Assembly (NCBI GenBank): GCA_021791495.1
Contig: JAJYWN010000070.1
Coordinates: forward strand, 1-41,412
DNA: 41,412 nucleotides
Direction: 5' to 3'
From: Bacillota bacterium
GTDB taxonomy: Bacteria > Bacillota > Sulfobacillia > JAJYWN01
Shown: positions 16,265 through 23,244 of the stretch, in pieces
Position numbering within the stretch: position 1 is the stretch's first letter
Layout of the letters: every line of letters begins with the position of its first letter
The notes under the pieces: generated by a model
Databases searched by the model: none
The model's input: only the letters and a program-made list of their open reading frames with translations
What the model was told of the DNA's origin: nothing
Translations under genes and position numbers: made by a program

Positions 16265-16298
16265 GAACGTACGACATCAACGAACGTACGGCATTAAC
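16265..16298 (+). promoter_or_regulatory. Two tandem 17-bp direct repeats upstream of the His-rich gene
   Basis: GAACGTACGACATCAAC (16265-16281) is followed without a gap by GAACGTACGGCATTAAC (16282-16298), with only two differences. Each unit contains the palindrome CGTACG. The tract ends 23 bases before the GTG start of the His-rich protein and about 150 bases from the divergent flavoprotein start. It looks like a double operator; the regulator is unknown. Confidence 0.55.
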
Positions 16299-16321
16299 TT
16301 CAAAGAAAGGTAGGTAACGCC

Positions 16322-16852
16322 GTGAAGGAGCAGAGCGAAAACTACCATGCGGAGGCCTTCCAGCCAAGCCCCGGATGGACTGAGCCGCGTTACGGTCCGG
16401 GTTACGGTCGAGGGTTCAGGCACGAGCACCCCCACAACCACACTGATACACAAGGGCAAACGTACACCCACAGCCATTGGCACGGCCACAACGCAAGGGG
16501 CGGAATGGGGCGCGAGCAGAACTTCCAGTTTCAGAGAGGCCCGTGGACCTATGGAGCCCCCTGGGGAGGGTGGGCCCCGGCGTGGACCGGCGGATGGGCA
16601 CGGGGGAACTTTGGACCGGAGACCCATGAGCACGGCCACGGCCACATTCACGGTAGCGGCCCGGCCCGCGATCCTGGAGGCCACGGCCCTTACCCTTACT
16701 ACGAGCAGGGTAGCCAGGGATGGCAGAAAGGGCCGGGTGGGTTCCGCGGCGGTATGATGCGCGGCATGAACCGGGGAGATATTCAGGCTCTCCGGTCGGA
16801 CTTGGCCGACCTGAAACGACGGATCAAGCGGGTGGAGAAGAAGGTTCAGTAG
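16322..16852 (+). CDS. His/Gly-rich protein with C-terminal coiled coil, putative metal binder
   Basis: A 176-residue cytosolic protein without signal peptide or recognised domain. Three His clusters stand out: HEHPHNH (34-40), HSHWHGH and HEHGHGHIH. They are spaced by Gly, Pro, Trp and Tyr-rich stretches. The last 25 residues form an amphipathic coiled coil (LRSDLADLKRRIKRVEKKV). The composition suggests chelation of Ni, Zn, Co or Cu, by analogy with histidine-rich storage proteins. The coiled coil resembles the tail of DUF5320-type proteins. The GTG start follows AAAGGTAGG at 8 bases. It is a single gene, bounded by operator-like repeats upstream and a hairpin terminator downstream. Confidence 0.75.
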   Translation: MKEQSENYHAEAFQPSPGWTEPRYGPGYGRGFRHEHPHNHTDTQGQTYTHSHWHGHNARGGMGREQNFQFQRGPWTYGAPWGGWAPAWTGGWARGNFGPETHEHGHGHIHGSGPARDPGGHGPYPYYEQGSQGWQKGPGGFRGGMMRGMNRGDIQALRSDLADLKRRIKRVEKKVQ

Positions 16853-17214
16853 TCGCCAAGATTTCGGTAGCCACAAGTGTAGAAGCAGAGAAGCGGGCGG
16901 CCGCCCTGATCCGGGACGGCCGCCCGCTTTCAGGCTGTCGACAAAGGTGTCGTTCTCCCCGGCATGAGTGCTTGGGAGCAGCCTATCCGGAAAGAATCCG
17001 CCTTCTTACTTAGGCACCCGTATTGCCGCAGATAAACGGCCCTCCGGGACACACGCCCTGGCTCACAGAAGTGTCCCGAGAAAGCAAGATAGTCGGAATT
17101 GTCACAATCCCCCGGGACGAAGCACGGAAGGAAGCCCGCAAACGTGGTCGGGGTGGGTCTTCAGGCCGCCGGCCGTTTCCGGTACAGGCCGGGTGGGCCG
17201 GCTGAGCTCGCCGG
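16853..17214. other. Intergenic region between convergent genes, with two hairpins
   Basis: Apart from the terminator at 16893-16930, the stretch holds a perfect 8-bp inverted repeat, CGGGACAC (17045-17052) and GTGTCCCG (17071-17078), with an 18-base loop and no T-run. A 60-codon frame at 17023-17205 has no Shine-Dalgarno site and no recognisable content; I do not call it a gene. Confidence 0.5.
16893..16930 (+). terminator. Hairpin terminator after the His-rich gene
   Basis: GCGGGCGGCCG (16893-16903) and CGGCCGCCCGC (16917-16927) form an 11-bp perfect stem with a 13-base loop, followed by TTT. The T-run is short, so efficiency is uncertain. Confidence 0.7.
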
Positions 17215-18411
17215 CTACCCTATCATCCCGCTGGCAGCGAACCTCTGGACGGCTTCGGCCATCCGCTCTTCGCTTTGCACCAGCGCCAGGCGAGCGTAGC
17301 CCTCGCCCCGCTCGCCGAAGCCGATACCCGGCACGATGACGATACCCGTCTTCTCCAGCAGGCGCAGGGCGAACCGCATGGAGTCGGGACGGCCAGCGGT
17401 CTCCGGAATCGGCGCCCAGCAGAACATGGTCGCCTTGGGTTTGGGCATCTTCCACCCGGCGGCGGCCAGCCCATCTACCAGGATATCGCGGCGCCGCTGG
17501 TAGGTGGCGGCGTTCTCCCGGACCCACTCCTGCGGCCCCTCGAGGGCGGCGATGGCGGCCTCCTGAACGGGCCGGAAGATGCCGAAATCCAGGTGCCCCT
17601 TGACCTCTCCCAGCGCCTTGATGACCTCGGGATTGCCCATAGCGTAACCGATACGGCAACCGGCCATATTGAAGGTCTTGGAGAGAGAGTTGAACTCGAT
17701 GCCCACTTCCTTGGCGCCCGGAACCTGCAGGAAGCTTGGCGGACGGTAGCCATCAAAGGTTAGTTCGGAGTAAGCCGCGTCGTGGACGACGACCATTCGG
17801 CGACGGTGCGCGACCTCGACCACCCGCTGAAAAAAGGCCAGGTCGGCGGTGGCGGCCAGCGGGTTGGACGGGTAGTTGAGGAGGATGACCTTGGCGCGGC
17901 GCCAGATGTCCTCTGGGATGGCGTCGAAGTCGGGCAAGTAGCCGTTCTCCTCCGTTAGTGGGACGGGGTAGAGCACGGCGCCGGCCATCACCGGCCCGGC
18001 GCTGTAAATCGGGTAGCCAGGGTCCGGGACCAGGACGATATCGCCCGGGTTCGTGACCGCCAGGGCCAGGTGGGCCAGACCGTCCTGGGAGCCGCTGATT
18101 CCCAGTATCTCCGCGCCCGGATCAAGGTCGACGCCGAACCGCGCCTTGTACCACTTGGCGACGGCTTCGTGAAAACGGGGCTGGGCGGCCATGGGGTAAC
18201 CGTAGAACCCAAGGTCGTGCACGGCCGCGCTGAGGCGCTCGATGACGTGGGGGGCCGGGGCGCGGTCGGGGCTGCCGATGCTGAGGTTGATGACGTCCAC
18301 GCCGGCGGCGCGCGCCTTCCTTGAGGCGGCGTCCATCTCGGCAAAAACGCCGTTGGCCAAGGTCTTCAGGCGATCGGGCTTAACGAACGGTGATCTTGAG
18401 GGCGCTGTCAA
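17215..18411 (-). CDS. Class I/II PLP aminotransferase (LL-DAP/alanine aminotransferase-like)
   Basis: A 398-residue cytosolic fold-type I aminotransferase. Landmarks are INLSIGSPDRAPAPHV (41-56), the ring-stacking Tyr of GYPIYSAG (132-139), NYPSNPLAA with Asn183, DAAYSELTFDG with Asp211 and Tyr214, and NSLSKTFNMAGCRIGY with the PLP lysine Lys245. The C-terminal Arg of GYARLALVQ binds the substrate carboxylate. The pattern is closest to the DapL/AlaC group, so L,L-diaminopimelate or alanine/glutamate are plausible substrates. It starts with TTG 18411, supported by GGAGG at 8 bases. It lies divergent to the PadR gene and alone on its strand. Confidence 0.86.
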   Translation of the reverse strand: MTAPSRSPFVKPDRLKTLANGVFAEMDAASRKARAAGVDVINLSIGSPDRAPAPHVIERLSAAVHDLGFYGYPMAAQPRFHEAVAKWYKARFGVDLDPGAEILGISGSQDGLAHLALAVTNPGDIVLVPDPGYPIYSAGPVMAGAVLYPVPLTEENGYLPDFDAIPEDIWRRAKVILLNYPSNPLAATADLAFFQRVVEVAHRRRMVVVHDAAYSELTFDGYRPPSFLQVPGAKEVGIEFNSLSKTFNMAGCRIGYAMGNPEVIKALGEVKGHLDFGIFRPVQEAAIAALEGPQEWVRENAATYQRRRDILVDGLAAAGWKMPKPKATMFCWAPIPETAGRPDSMRFALRLLEKTGIVIVPGIGFGERGEGYARLALVQSEERMAEAVQRFAASGMIG

Positions 18412-18519
18412 GGACGATACCTCCGGCTGCTATGACTATTCCCGACTTTGCGGTGGAGTTCGCGCCGGCGGCGGCGATTTCCTGTGGCGGGGCTGAATAC
18501 CGGAGTTGAACACCGGGGG

Positions 18520-18548
18520 TTGACGCTCTCCAGACGTGGTGGTATAGT
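18520..18548 (+). promoter_or_regulatory. SigA-type promoter of the padR gene
   Basis: TTGACG (18520-18525), a 17-base spacer and TATAGT (18543-18548) form a near-consensus promoter. Transcription would start around 18555, leaving a leader of about 60 bases. Confidence 0.75.
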
Positions 18549-18554
18549 ACGAAC

Positions 18555-18564
18555 CGATATATCG
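18555..18564 (+). promoter_or_regulatory. CGATATATCG palindrome, candidate PadR operator
   Basis: A perfect 10-bp palindrome sits at the expected transcription start, 6 bases after the -10 box. PadR proteins commonly repress their own operon by binding AT-centred palindromes, so autoregulation is likely. Confidence 0.5.
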
Positions 18565-18615
18565 CGTAGTAATAAGATCAGAGAGCGGAAACCTAAGGGA
18601 AAGGGGGTGACGAGT

Positions 18616-19134
18616 GTGACCAAACTGGAAGCAATCCTGATGGGGCTACTGGCTGAGCGGAACCGGACCGGCTATGAACTGCTGAAAGTGATCTCCGCGT
18701 CGCCGTCCTTCGGAGTCAGGGCCACGGCCGGCTCGGTCTACCCAGCCCTGCAAAGGCTGGTGAAAGCCGGGCTTATCCTGGCCGCCGACGCTTCGAGCGG
18801 GGCGAGACCAGCTTCCAGCTACCGCTTGACTCAGAAAGGCGAGTCGGCTCTTGAAGGTTGGCTGCGGGAGCCGGTGGCCGTCGGAACAGCGGAGGAGACC
18901 GAAGACCTTCTGCTCCGGGTGCTCTTCTCGGATCGGATGCCCACGGACTACCTGCGCTCTCTTCTTTCCGCCTACTTGAGGGAGATGAAGGCTCAGGTAG
19001 CCAGCTTGGAAGCGTCGGCGGCGGCCTGGGTGGCGATGCCGCTACGCCAGCGGCTTTGCCTGGAAAACGGTCTCCGAAGCGCGCGGACGCAGGTGGAGTG
19101 GGCTGAGAGAGCCCTGACAGAGCTGGGAGAGTAA
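18616..19134 (+). CDS. PadR-family transcriptional regulator
   Basis: A 172-residue DNA-binding protein. The winged-helix domain (about 1-85) reads ILMGLLAERNRTGYELLKV then GSVYPALQRLVKAGLI, and the wing ends YRLTQKGESALEGWL. The C-terminal helical part (about 95-170) is the dimerising Vir_act_alpha_C type. The GTG at 18616 is chosen because AAGGGGGTGA precedes it at 5 bases; the open frame upstream covers the promoter and is non-coding. It shares a transcript with the downstream CPBP membrane protein (42-base gap), its likely target. Ligands of PadR proteins vary, from phenolics to drugs and membrane stress. Confidence 0.9.
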   Translation: MTKLEAILMGLLAERNRTGYELLKVISASPSFGVRATAGSVYPALQRLVKAGLILAADASSGARPASSYRLTQKGESALEGWLREPVAVGTAEETEDLLLRVLFSDRMPTDYLRSLLSAYLREMKAQVASLEASAAAWVAMPLRQRLCLENGLRSARTQVEWAERALTELGE

Positions 19135-19176
19135 CCCGGCCGGCGAGAGATGTCGGTGGTATGGGAGGGGAGTCCT

Positions 19177-20028
19177 GTGAAGCAGCAAGTAATGCAACAA
19201 ATCCGCTGGTTTGCCTTTCGGCCGAACCGGGAGGTCTGGTGGTCGCTGGCCGTGGCGGCTGGGGGTATCGCCGCAGTTACGGCGGTTCTACGAGCCGTTG
19301 CCCCCGAGTCGCGCGGAAGCGCGGTGGCTTTCATGTACTCCATCTGGGTCGGGCTGGTGCTTGCCTATGTGGACCGGAAATCTGACCTGGCCGAAGTCGG
19401 TCTAACCGGACGGCGTCTGCTGCCGGGCGTCTTGGTTGCCAGTGCCGTGACGCTCCTGGGTGTAGCCGGCTCCTTGCGGGACCCGTCCATGGCCGGCGCC
19501 ACCTTGACTATCCCGGAGGCTCCGCGGTTTCTGGCTATGGTGGTCACCACGATGGCGGCGGCCTTCGCCGAACAACTGGTGTTCGCCGGATACCTACAAA
19601 TGAGATTCGAAGCGGCCTTCGGCCGTTTGGCCGGCATCCTGGCTTACGCGGTTCTGTTCACCGCTTTCCACGTCGCTTTGGTATGGCTGCCGGGAGCCGT
19701 GCCCCCCACCGGCGCGGGGATGAGGACCTTCGTGGTCGGGATCTTCGTCGCCACGTGCTTGGCGGCGCTGGTCTTCACCTACGTCCGCAACACTTGGGCC
19801 ATGGCCATCGCGGCCGGCCTGAACGCCCTGGTGCTGAATCTTTACGTATTAAGCGTGCGCCCGCGGGACGTTCTGGTCGCCGACCCGAAGGCGCTGGGCA
19901 CTGGGATACCGCTCATCCTTGGCTGGTTGTTCGCCATCTGGCTGACGGGGAAGATGATCCGCCGCGAGGTATGGCTCTGGCGCATCGTGCCTCTCCGGCG
20001 CCAGCTGTCCGCTGCGGAACAGCAGTGA
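19177..20028 (+). CDS. CPBP-family membrane protein with degenerate catalytic motif
   Basis: A 283-residue protein with about eight membrane helices, from the CAAX protease and bacteriocin-processing (CPBP, Abi) family. Motif 1, normally EExxxR, reads AEQLVFAG here: Glu132 is kept, but the second Glu is Gln133 and the Arg is Ala137. Motif 2, FxxxH, is present as FTAFH with His165, and the region near NALVLN may be motif 3. The loss of one Glu and the Arg suggests weak or no proteolysis, so it may act as a membrane scaffold. The GTG at 19177 follows GGGAGGGG at 6 bases. It is in an operon with padR. Confidence 0.72.
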   Translation: MKQQVMQQIRWFAFRPNREVWWSLAVAAGGIAAVTAVLRAVAPESRGSAVAFMYSIWVGLVLAYVDRKSDLAEVGLTGRRLLPGVLVASAVTLLGVAGSLRDPSMAGATLTIPEAPRFLAMVVTTMAAAFAEQLVFAGYLQMRFEAAFGRLAGILAYAVLFTAFHVALVWLPGAVPPTGAGMRTFVVGIFVATCLAALVFTYVRNTWAMAIAAGLNALVLNLYVLSVRPRDVLVADPKALGTGIPLILGWLFAIWLTGKMIRREVWLWRIVPLRRQLSAAEQQ

Positions 20029-20054
20029 GCAGCGGCCCGGCCCAACCCGACTGA

Positions 20055-20084
20055 TTGCCGCGCGCCACCGCCGCGGGGTATAAT
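20055..20084 (+). promoter_or_regulatory. Promoter of the YchF-like gene
   Basis: TTGCCG (20055-20060) and a consensus TATAAT (20079-20084) are separated by 18 bases, with the start codon 50 bases further on. Confidence 0.6.
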
Positions 20085-20133
20085 CAATCCGGTCGGCCGG
20101 TCCAAGCTCATCGCAAAGGGGATAAGGGTAACC

Positions 20134-21333
20134 ATGCTGTCTTGTGGTCTGGTGGGAATGCCTTTAGCAGGGAAGACCACGCTGTTCGAGCTCTTGACCA
20201 CCGCGCAGGGCTCGGCCGACTCCCATACGCAGTTGGCCGCCGGCAAACGCCGGACCGAGACCAAGCTGGCCAATGTCCCGGACGGCCGGGTGGCGCACTT
20301 GTCTTCCCTCTTCCGGCCGAAGAAGACCACCTATGCCCAAATAGCTTTCACCGATATCCCAGGCCTGGGTTCCGCGGGAGGGGCCGGCGTAGTCGGAGGG
20401 GCCGGGGCCGGTGGCGGTAGCGGCGCCGGCGGAGGCGGGTCTAGGGCCGGAAGCGCGGCGGGGCGCAAGGCCAACCCCTTCCTCGAAGGCGTTCGCGAGG
20501 CCGATGCCCTGGTTTTCGTTCTGCGTGCTTTCAACAGCGGCAATCCCGCTGACGATTTAGCCGAGTTGGAAACAGAGTTGGTCATCTCCGACCTCGATCT
20601 GGCCGAGCGTCGTCTGGATAAGCTGGCCTCCCGCCGCAACCCGACTTCAGAAGAGGCGGCGGCGAAGACCGCCATAGAAGCCTGTATCACCCTGCTGAGC
20701 GATGGGACACCCCTCTACCGGGCGAAGGAACTGCCCAAGGGACTGCCCGGAGAGGGCTCGCCCGCCGAAGCGCGGATCCCCTTCCTCACCGCTAAACGGG
20801 TGATCTGGGTCGTGAACCTGGATGAGGACGGCTTGGCCTCCCATTCCTATCCAGGGCGGGACGAACTGCGCCGCACCGCCGAGGCCCAGCGCATTCCCCT
20901 GATCGAATTGGCCGCCGAACTAGAGCGCCAGATTCAGGCGCTCTCTGAAGAGGAAGCCGAGGTTTTCCGCAAAGAATACGGGATAACCACCAGTGGCCTC
21001 GAGCAGCTGGCTCGGGCGGCCTACGACCACCTGAACCTTCAGTCCTTCTTCACGGCGGGCGATGACGAGGTCAAGGCCTGGACCGTGCGACGCGGCGCCG
21101 GCGCGCGCGAGGCCGCCGGGAAGATCCACACCGACATTGAACGTGGCTTCATCCGCGCCGAGGTCCTCCCGTACGAGACGTTCCGTCAGCTGGCCGGTAC
21201 CCTGCCGCCAGCGCCCGGCAACGCCGGCGAAAGAGTCATCACCCAGGCCAAGGAAAAAGGCCTGCTACGACTAGAGGGGAAGGACTACCCGGTAGCAGAC
21301 GGCGATATTATCAACTTCCGCTTCGCGGTCTAG
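20134..21333 (+). CDS. YchF-like OBG-family P-loop NTPase with switch-region insertion
   Basis: A 399-residue cytosolic nucleotide hydrolase. Walker A is GMPLAGKT (8-15), the G3 segment is FTDIPGLGS (72-80), the G4 position reads NLDED, and the C-terminus is the TGS-like DUF933 domain (IHTDIERGFIRAEVLPYE, then YPVADGDIINFRF). YchF proteins bind ATP and associate with ribosomes in stress responses. Between DIPGL and NPFLEGVREAD, where YchF normally has a short switch II loop, this protein carries a Gly/Ala/Ser-rich insertion (about 79-112). The sequence is divergent from canonical YchF (GMPLAGKT rather than GxPNVGKS), so it is probably a paralogue. Its own promoter is visible; the ATG follows a GGGGATAAGGG leader. 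Confidence 0.82.
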   Translation: MLSCGLVGMPLAGKTTLFELLTTAQGSADSHTQLAAGKRRTETKLANVPDGRVAHLSSLFRPKKTTYAQIAFTDIPGLGSAGGAGVVGGAGAGGGSGAGGGGSRAGSAAGRKANPFLEGVREADALVFVLRAFNSGNPADDLAELETELVISDLDLAERRLDKLASRRNPTSEEAAAKTAIEACITLLSDGTPLYRAKELPKGLPGEGSPAEARIPFLTAKRVIWVVNLDEDGLASHSYPGRDELRRTAEAQRIPLIELAAELERQIQALSEEEAEVFRKEYGITTSGLEQLARAAYDHLNLQSFFTAGDDEVKAWTVRRGAGAREAAGKIHTDIERGFIRAEVLPYETFRQLAGTLPPAPGNAGERVITQAKEKGLLRLEGKDYPVADGDIINFRFAV

Positions 21334-21370
21334 CCAGCGCTTCCCGGTTCATCTCACGAGGTCGGGGATG

Positions 21371-21417
21371 CCCGCCGGAGGCCGCTGTCATGGGAGGGTA
21401 CGGCCTCCGGCGGCGGG
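21371..21417. terminator. Bidirectional hairpin between the YchF-like and cytochrome b genes
   Basis: GCCGGAGGCCG (21374-21384) and CGGCCTCCGGC (21401-21411) form an 11-bp stem with a 16-base loop between two convergent genes. On the plus strand it is followed by GGCGGGTTTGGGTT, a poor T-run. It probably serves both genes. Confidence 0.6.
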
Positions 21418-21427
21418 TTTGGGTTGA

Positions 21428-22600
21428 TTACATCCCCAGGTGAGAAGCGGGTTTGGCGACGTAAGCATTCATAGCCAGAAACACGAGGGCCACCGCGATC
21501 AGCCCGCCGGCTACCAGAATCCAGCGCCGGTCTTTCAGGGATTGGGTTTTGGCCCGGTCCACGAAGGGCACCGCCACTGCCAAGAGGCCGAGCAGTGTGG
21601 TGACGACCACCAATCCCTTGATCTGGAACCAGTTCTCGATGGAGTAGATCCACATGAAGACCCAGGGCGGCCGCGTGACCTCGATGCCCGCTACCGGGTA
21701 GGCGCCGATCTTCGGCGGGAACAGGACCGCTAGGGCGAGCACCAGACCAAAGACCGCGTATCCGTATCCGACCAGCTTCTTGATGTGGCGGTCGAAGGTG
21801 TGCCGTTTGGCCACCTTGGCATGGCTGTTCGCCAGAGTGACTGGAGCGCCGGCCGGTTCGCCCGTGGCGCCTTCGGGGGCTATCTCAGCCTTGGTCTTCC
21901 AGGGCAGTGGGGAGATGCCCAGCTTCTTGATGAGCAGCATGTGCGCGCCCAGGAACAGCAGAAGGATCAGGGGCAGTACGACGAAGTGCAGGGAAGCCAC
22001 TCGCGTAAGGAGGGCAGAGCCGGCACCGAACTTGTCGCTGAAGAGGAACCCCAGCGGCCCGGCCAGCTTGGTGGCGGCCACCATATGTTCCAGCGCCTCG
22101 AAGGACTCCTGGTCCCATTTCAGCACTGTGCCGGTGAAGTAGAGGGCGCCCATCAGGCCCGCCAGGACCACGCCGATCAGCCAGTTGGCCTCGCGCGGGC
22201 GATGGTACGAGCCGGTAAAGAACACCCGCATCAAATGCAGTATGAGGGTTACGAAGACCACCTGCGCGGTCCAGTAGTGAATTCCCCGAAGGACGCTACC
22301 GAGGAAGGGCCGCATCGTCAGCGACCGCACGCTCCAGTTGGCCATCTCGGGTACTGGTGTGTAGAACTGGGTCATCAGGATACCGGTCACCGCCAGGATA
22401 CCCACGCAGACCATGGTGATGCCGCCCAGCGTGTAGAAGAAGGTATTGGCATGGGCCGGGACCTCATAACGGAAAGTGTCAAGGGACAGCCGTTCGTTCA
22501 GCCATCCGCCTAGTCCACGGGACGCCGCCGCCTCGCCGAGAGGTTCCATCTGATGGCCCGCCCCCATAGGGTTGTCTTGGGGCATGTTGTGAGCTTCCAT
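21428..22600 (-). CDS. Cytochrome b, b6/subunit IV-type fusion with an altered quinol site
   Basis: A 390-residue membrane protein with a cytochrome b N-terminal four-helix domain and a C-terminal subunit IV-like part (about 270-390, three further helices). Haem ligands are His108/His122 (13 residues between) and His205/His220 (14 between); the 13/14 pattern is that of b6f rather than bc1. Two deviations are clear. The position of the Cys that binds haem c in YCxGG is Thr57 (YTLGG), and the PEWY motif of the quinol-oxidation site reads PPWV (311-314), without the Glu. No Rieske or cytochrome c gene is near. The ATG has GGAGG at 9 bases. It follows the secreted anchored protein by 16 bases and is surely co-transcribed. 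It probably takes electrons from menaquinol for an unidentified partner. Confidence 0.85.
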   Translation of the reverse strand: MEAHNMPQDNPMGAGHQMEPLGEAAASRGLGGWLNERLSLDTFRYEVPAHANTFFYTLGGITMVCVGILAVTGILMTQFYTPVPEMANWSVRSLTMRPFLGSVLRGIHYWTAQVVFVTLILHLMRVFFTGSYHRPREANWLIGVVLAGLMGALYFTGTVLKWDQESFEALEHMVAATKLAGPLGFLFSDKFGAGSALLTRVASLHFVVLPLILLLFLGAHMLLIKKLGISPLPWKTKAEIAPEGATGEPAGAPVTLANSHAKVAKRHTFDRHIKKLVGYGYAVFGLVLALAVLFPPKIGAYPVAGIEVTRPPWVFMWIYSIENWFQIKGLVVVTTLLGLLAVAVPFVDRAKTQSLKDRRWILVAGGLIAVALVFLAMNAYVAKPASHLGM

Positions 22601-22616
22601 CACTTGCTCCCTCCTC

Positions 22617-23060
22617 TCAGGCTCTGGAGACGATCAGGCCACCGGCCAGCATCAAGAGGGCTGCCGCGATCAAAAGGCCATCCTCGGTCTTGGTCCCCTG
22701 GAAGTTCGGCTTCAAGGGGATGGTTGGCTCTGCCTGCACGGTCGTCGGCGAAGCGGTCGGCGCCGCCAGCGACTGTTGCAGCAGGCTGAGGGCCTTGTCC
22801 ATGTCGGTCGCCAGTAGTCCCTGAGCCTGCTTGACCAAATCCATCTTTACGCCAGCCGGGTCATCGGACTCGATGGCATCGTTGACTTTGTCGGTCGCCA
22901 GATCCATGTCCTTATTCTGAATGGCCGCGATAGCCTGTTGGACCAGGGCTAAAGCGTCTTTGGGGTCGTCCCCGCCCCCATGGGCGAAAGCGGTCTGGAC
23001 ACCAGCGATCAGGATGACAGAAATGGTGATGACTCCGAGGATCTTGCTAATCCTGCGCAT
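22617..23060 (-). CDS. Secreted, C-terminally membrane-anchored helical protein
   Basis: A 147-residue protein with a signal peptide (MRRISKILGVITISVILIAG, cleavage probably after AFA near residue 26), a helical outer domain rich in Ala, Asp and Gln (about 30-100), a Pro/Thr linker and a C-terminal hydrophobic span (about 130-145). No haem-binding CxxCH, Rieske or metal motif is present. It is the first gene of a unit with cytochrome b, so it may be an extracytoplasmic subunit or assembly factor of that complex. The ATG at 23060 follows GAGGGGTG at 5 bases; an upstream in-frame GTG at 23075 is less likely. I do not recognise the family. Confidence 0.7.
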   Translation of the reverse strand: MRRISKILGVITISVILIAGVQTAFAHGGGDDPKDALALVQQAIAAIQNKDMDLATDKVNDAIESDDPAGVKMDLVKQAQGLLATDMDKALSLLQQSLAAPTASPTTVQAEPTIPLKPNFQGTKTEDGLLIAAALLMLAGGLIVSRA

Positions 23061-23180
23061 GATTTCACCCCTCACTCAGAATTTGAGTAATGTGTGGATG
23101 CAATGACAAGGGAATGAACGACAGCGGCATTAGGAGATGAAGAATAGGCTGCAACTCTGTCTCAATTCTAGGGGCTAAAT

Positions 23181-23244
23181 GTCACCGCAGTGTAAACGCA
23201 TCGCCAACGGCGGGTAAACATTTCAGACTAACGGCAGAGTAAAC
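23181..23244 (-). promoter_or_regulatory. Three GTTTAC direct repeats upstream of the cytochrome b unit
   Basis: On the minus strand GTTTACTCTGCCGTTAG (23244-23228), GTTTACCCGCCGTTGG (23219-23204) and GTTTACACTGCGGTGA (23197-23182) are spaced 25 and 22 bases apart, about two helical turns. The spacing and TTTAC cores resemble tandem sites of OmpR/PhoB-type regulators, and such a regulator is encoded just upstream. The first repeat overlaps the end of the kinase gene. A TAGAAT that could serve as a -10 lies downstream. Confidence 0.45.

Noticed and set aside
17023-17205. 60-codon ORF between the His-rich gene and the aminotransferase
   Set aside because: No Shine-Dalgarno site, overlaps an inverted repeat, and has no recognisable protein features.
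23192-23219. GTAAAC motifs as further copies of the MITE-like inner repeat GGGTAAACCC
   Set aside because: Only the six-base core is shared. They follow their own 22-25 base spacing with GCCGTT partners and lack the CCCAAGA continuation.
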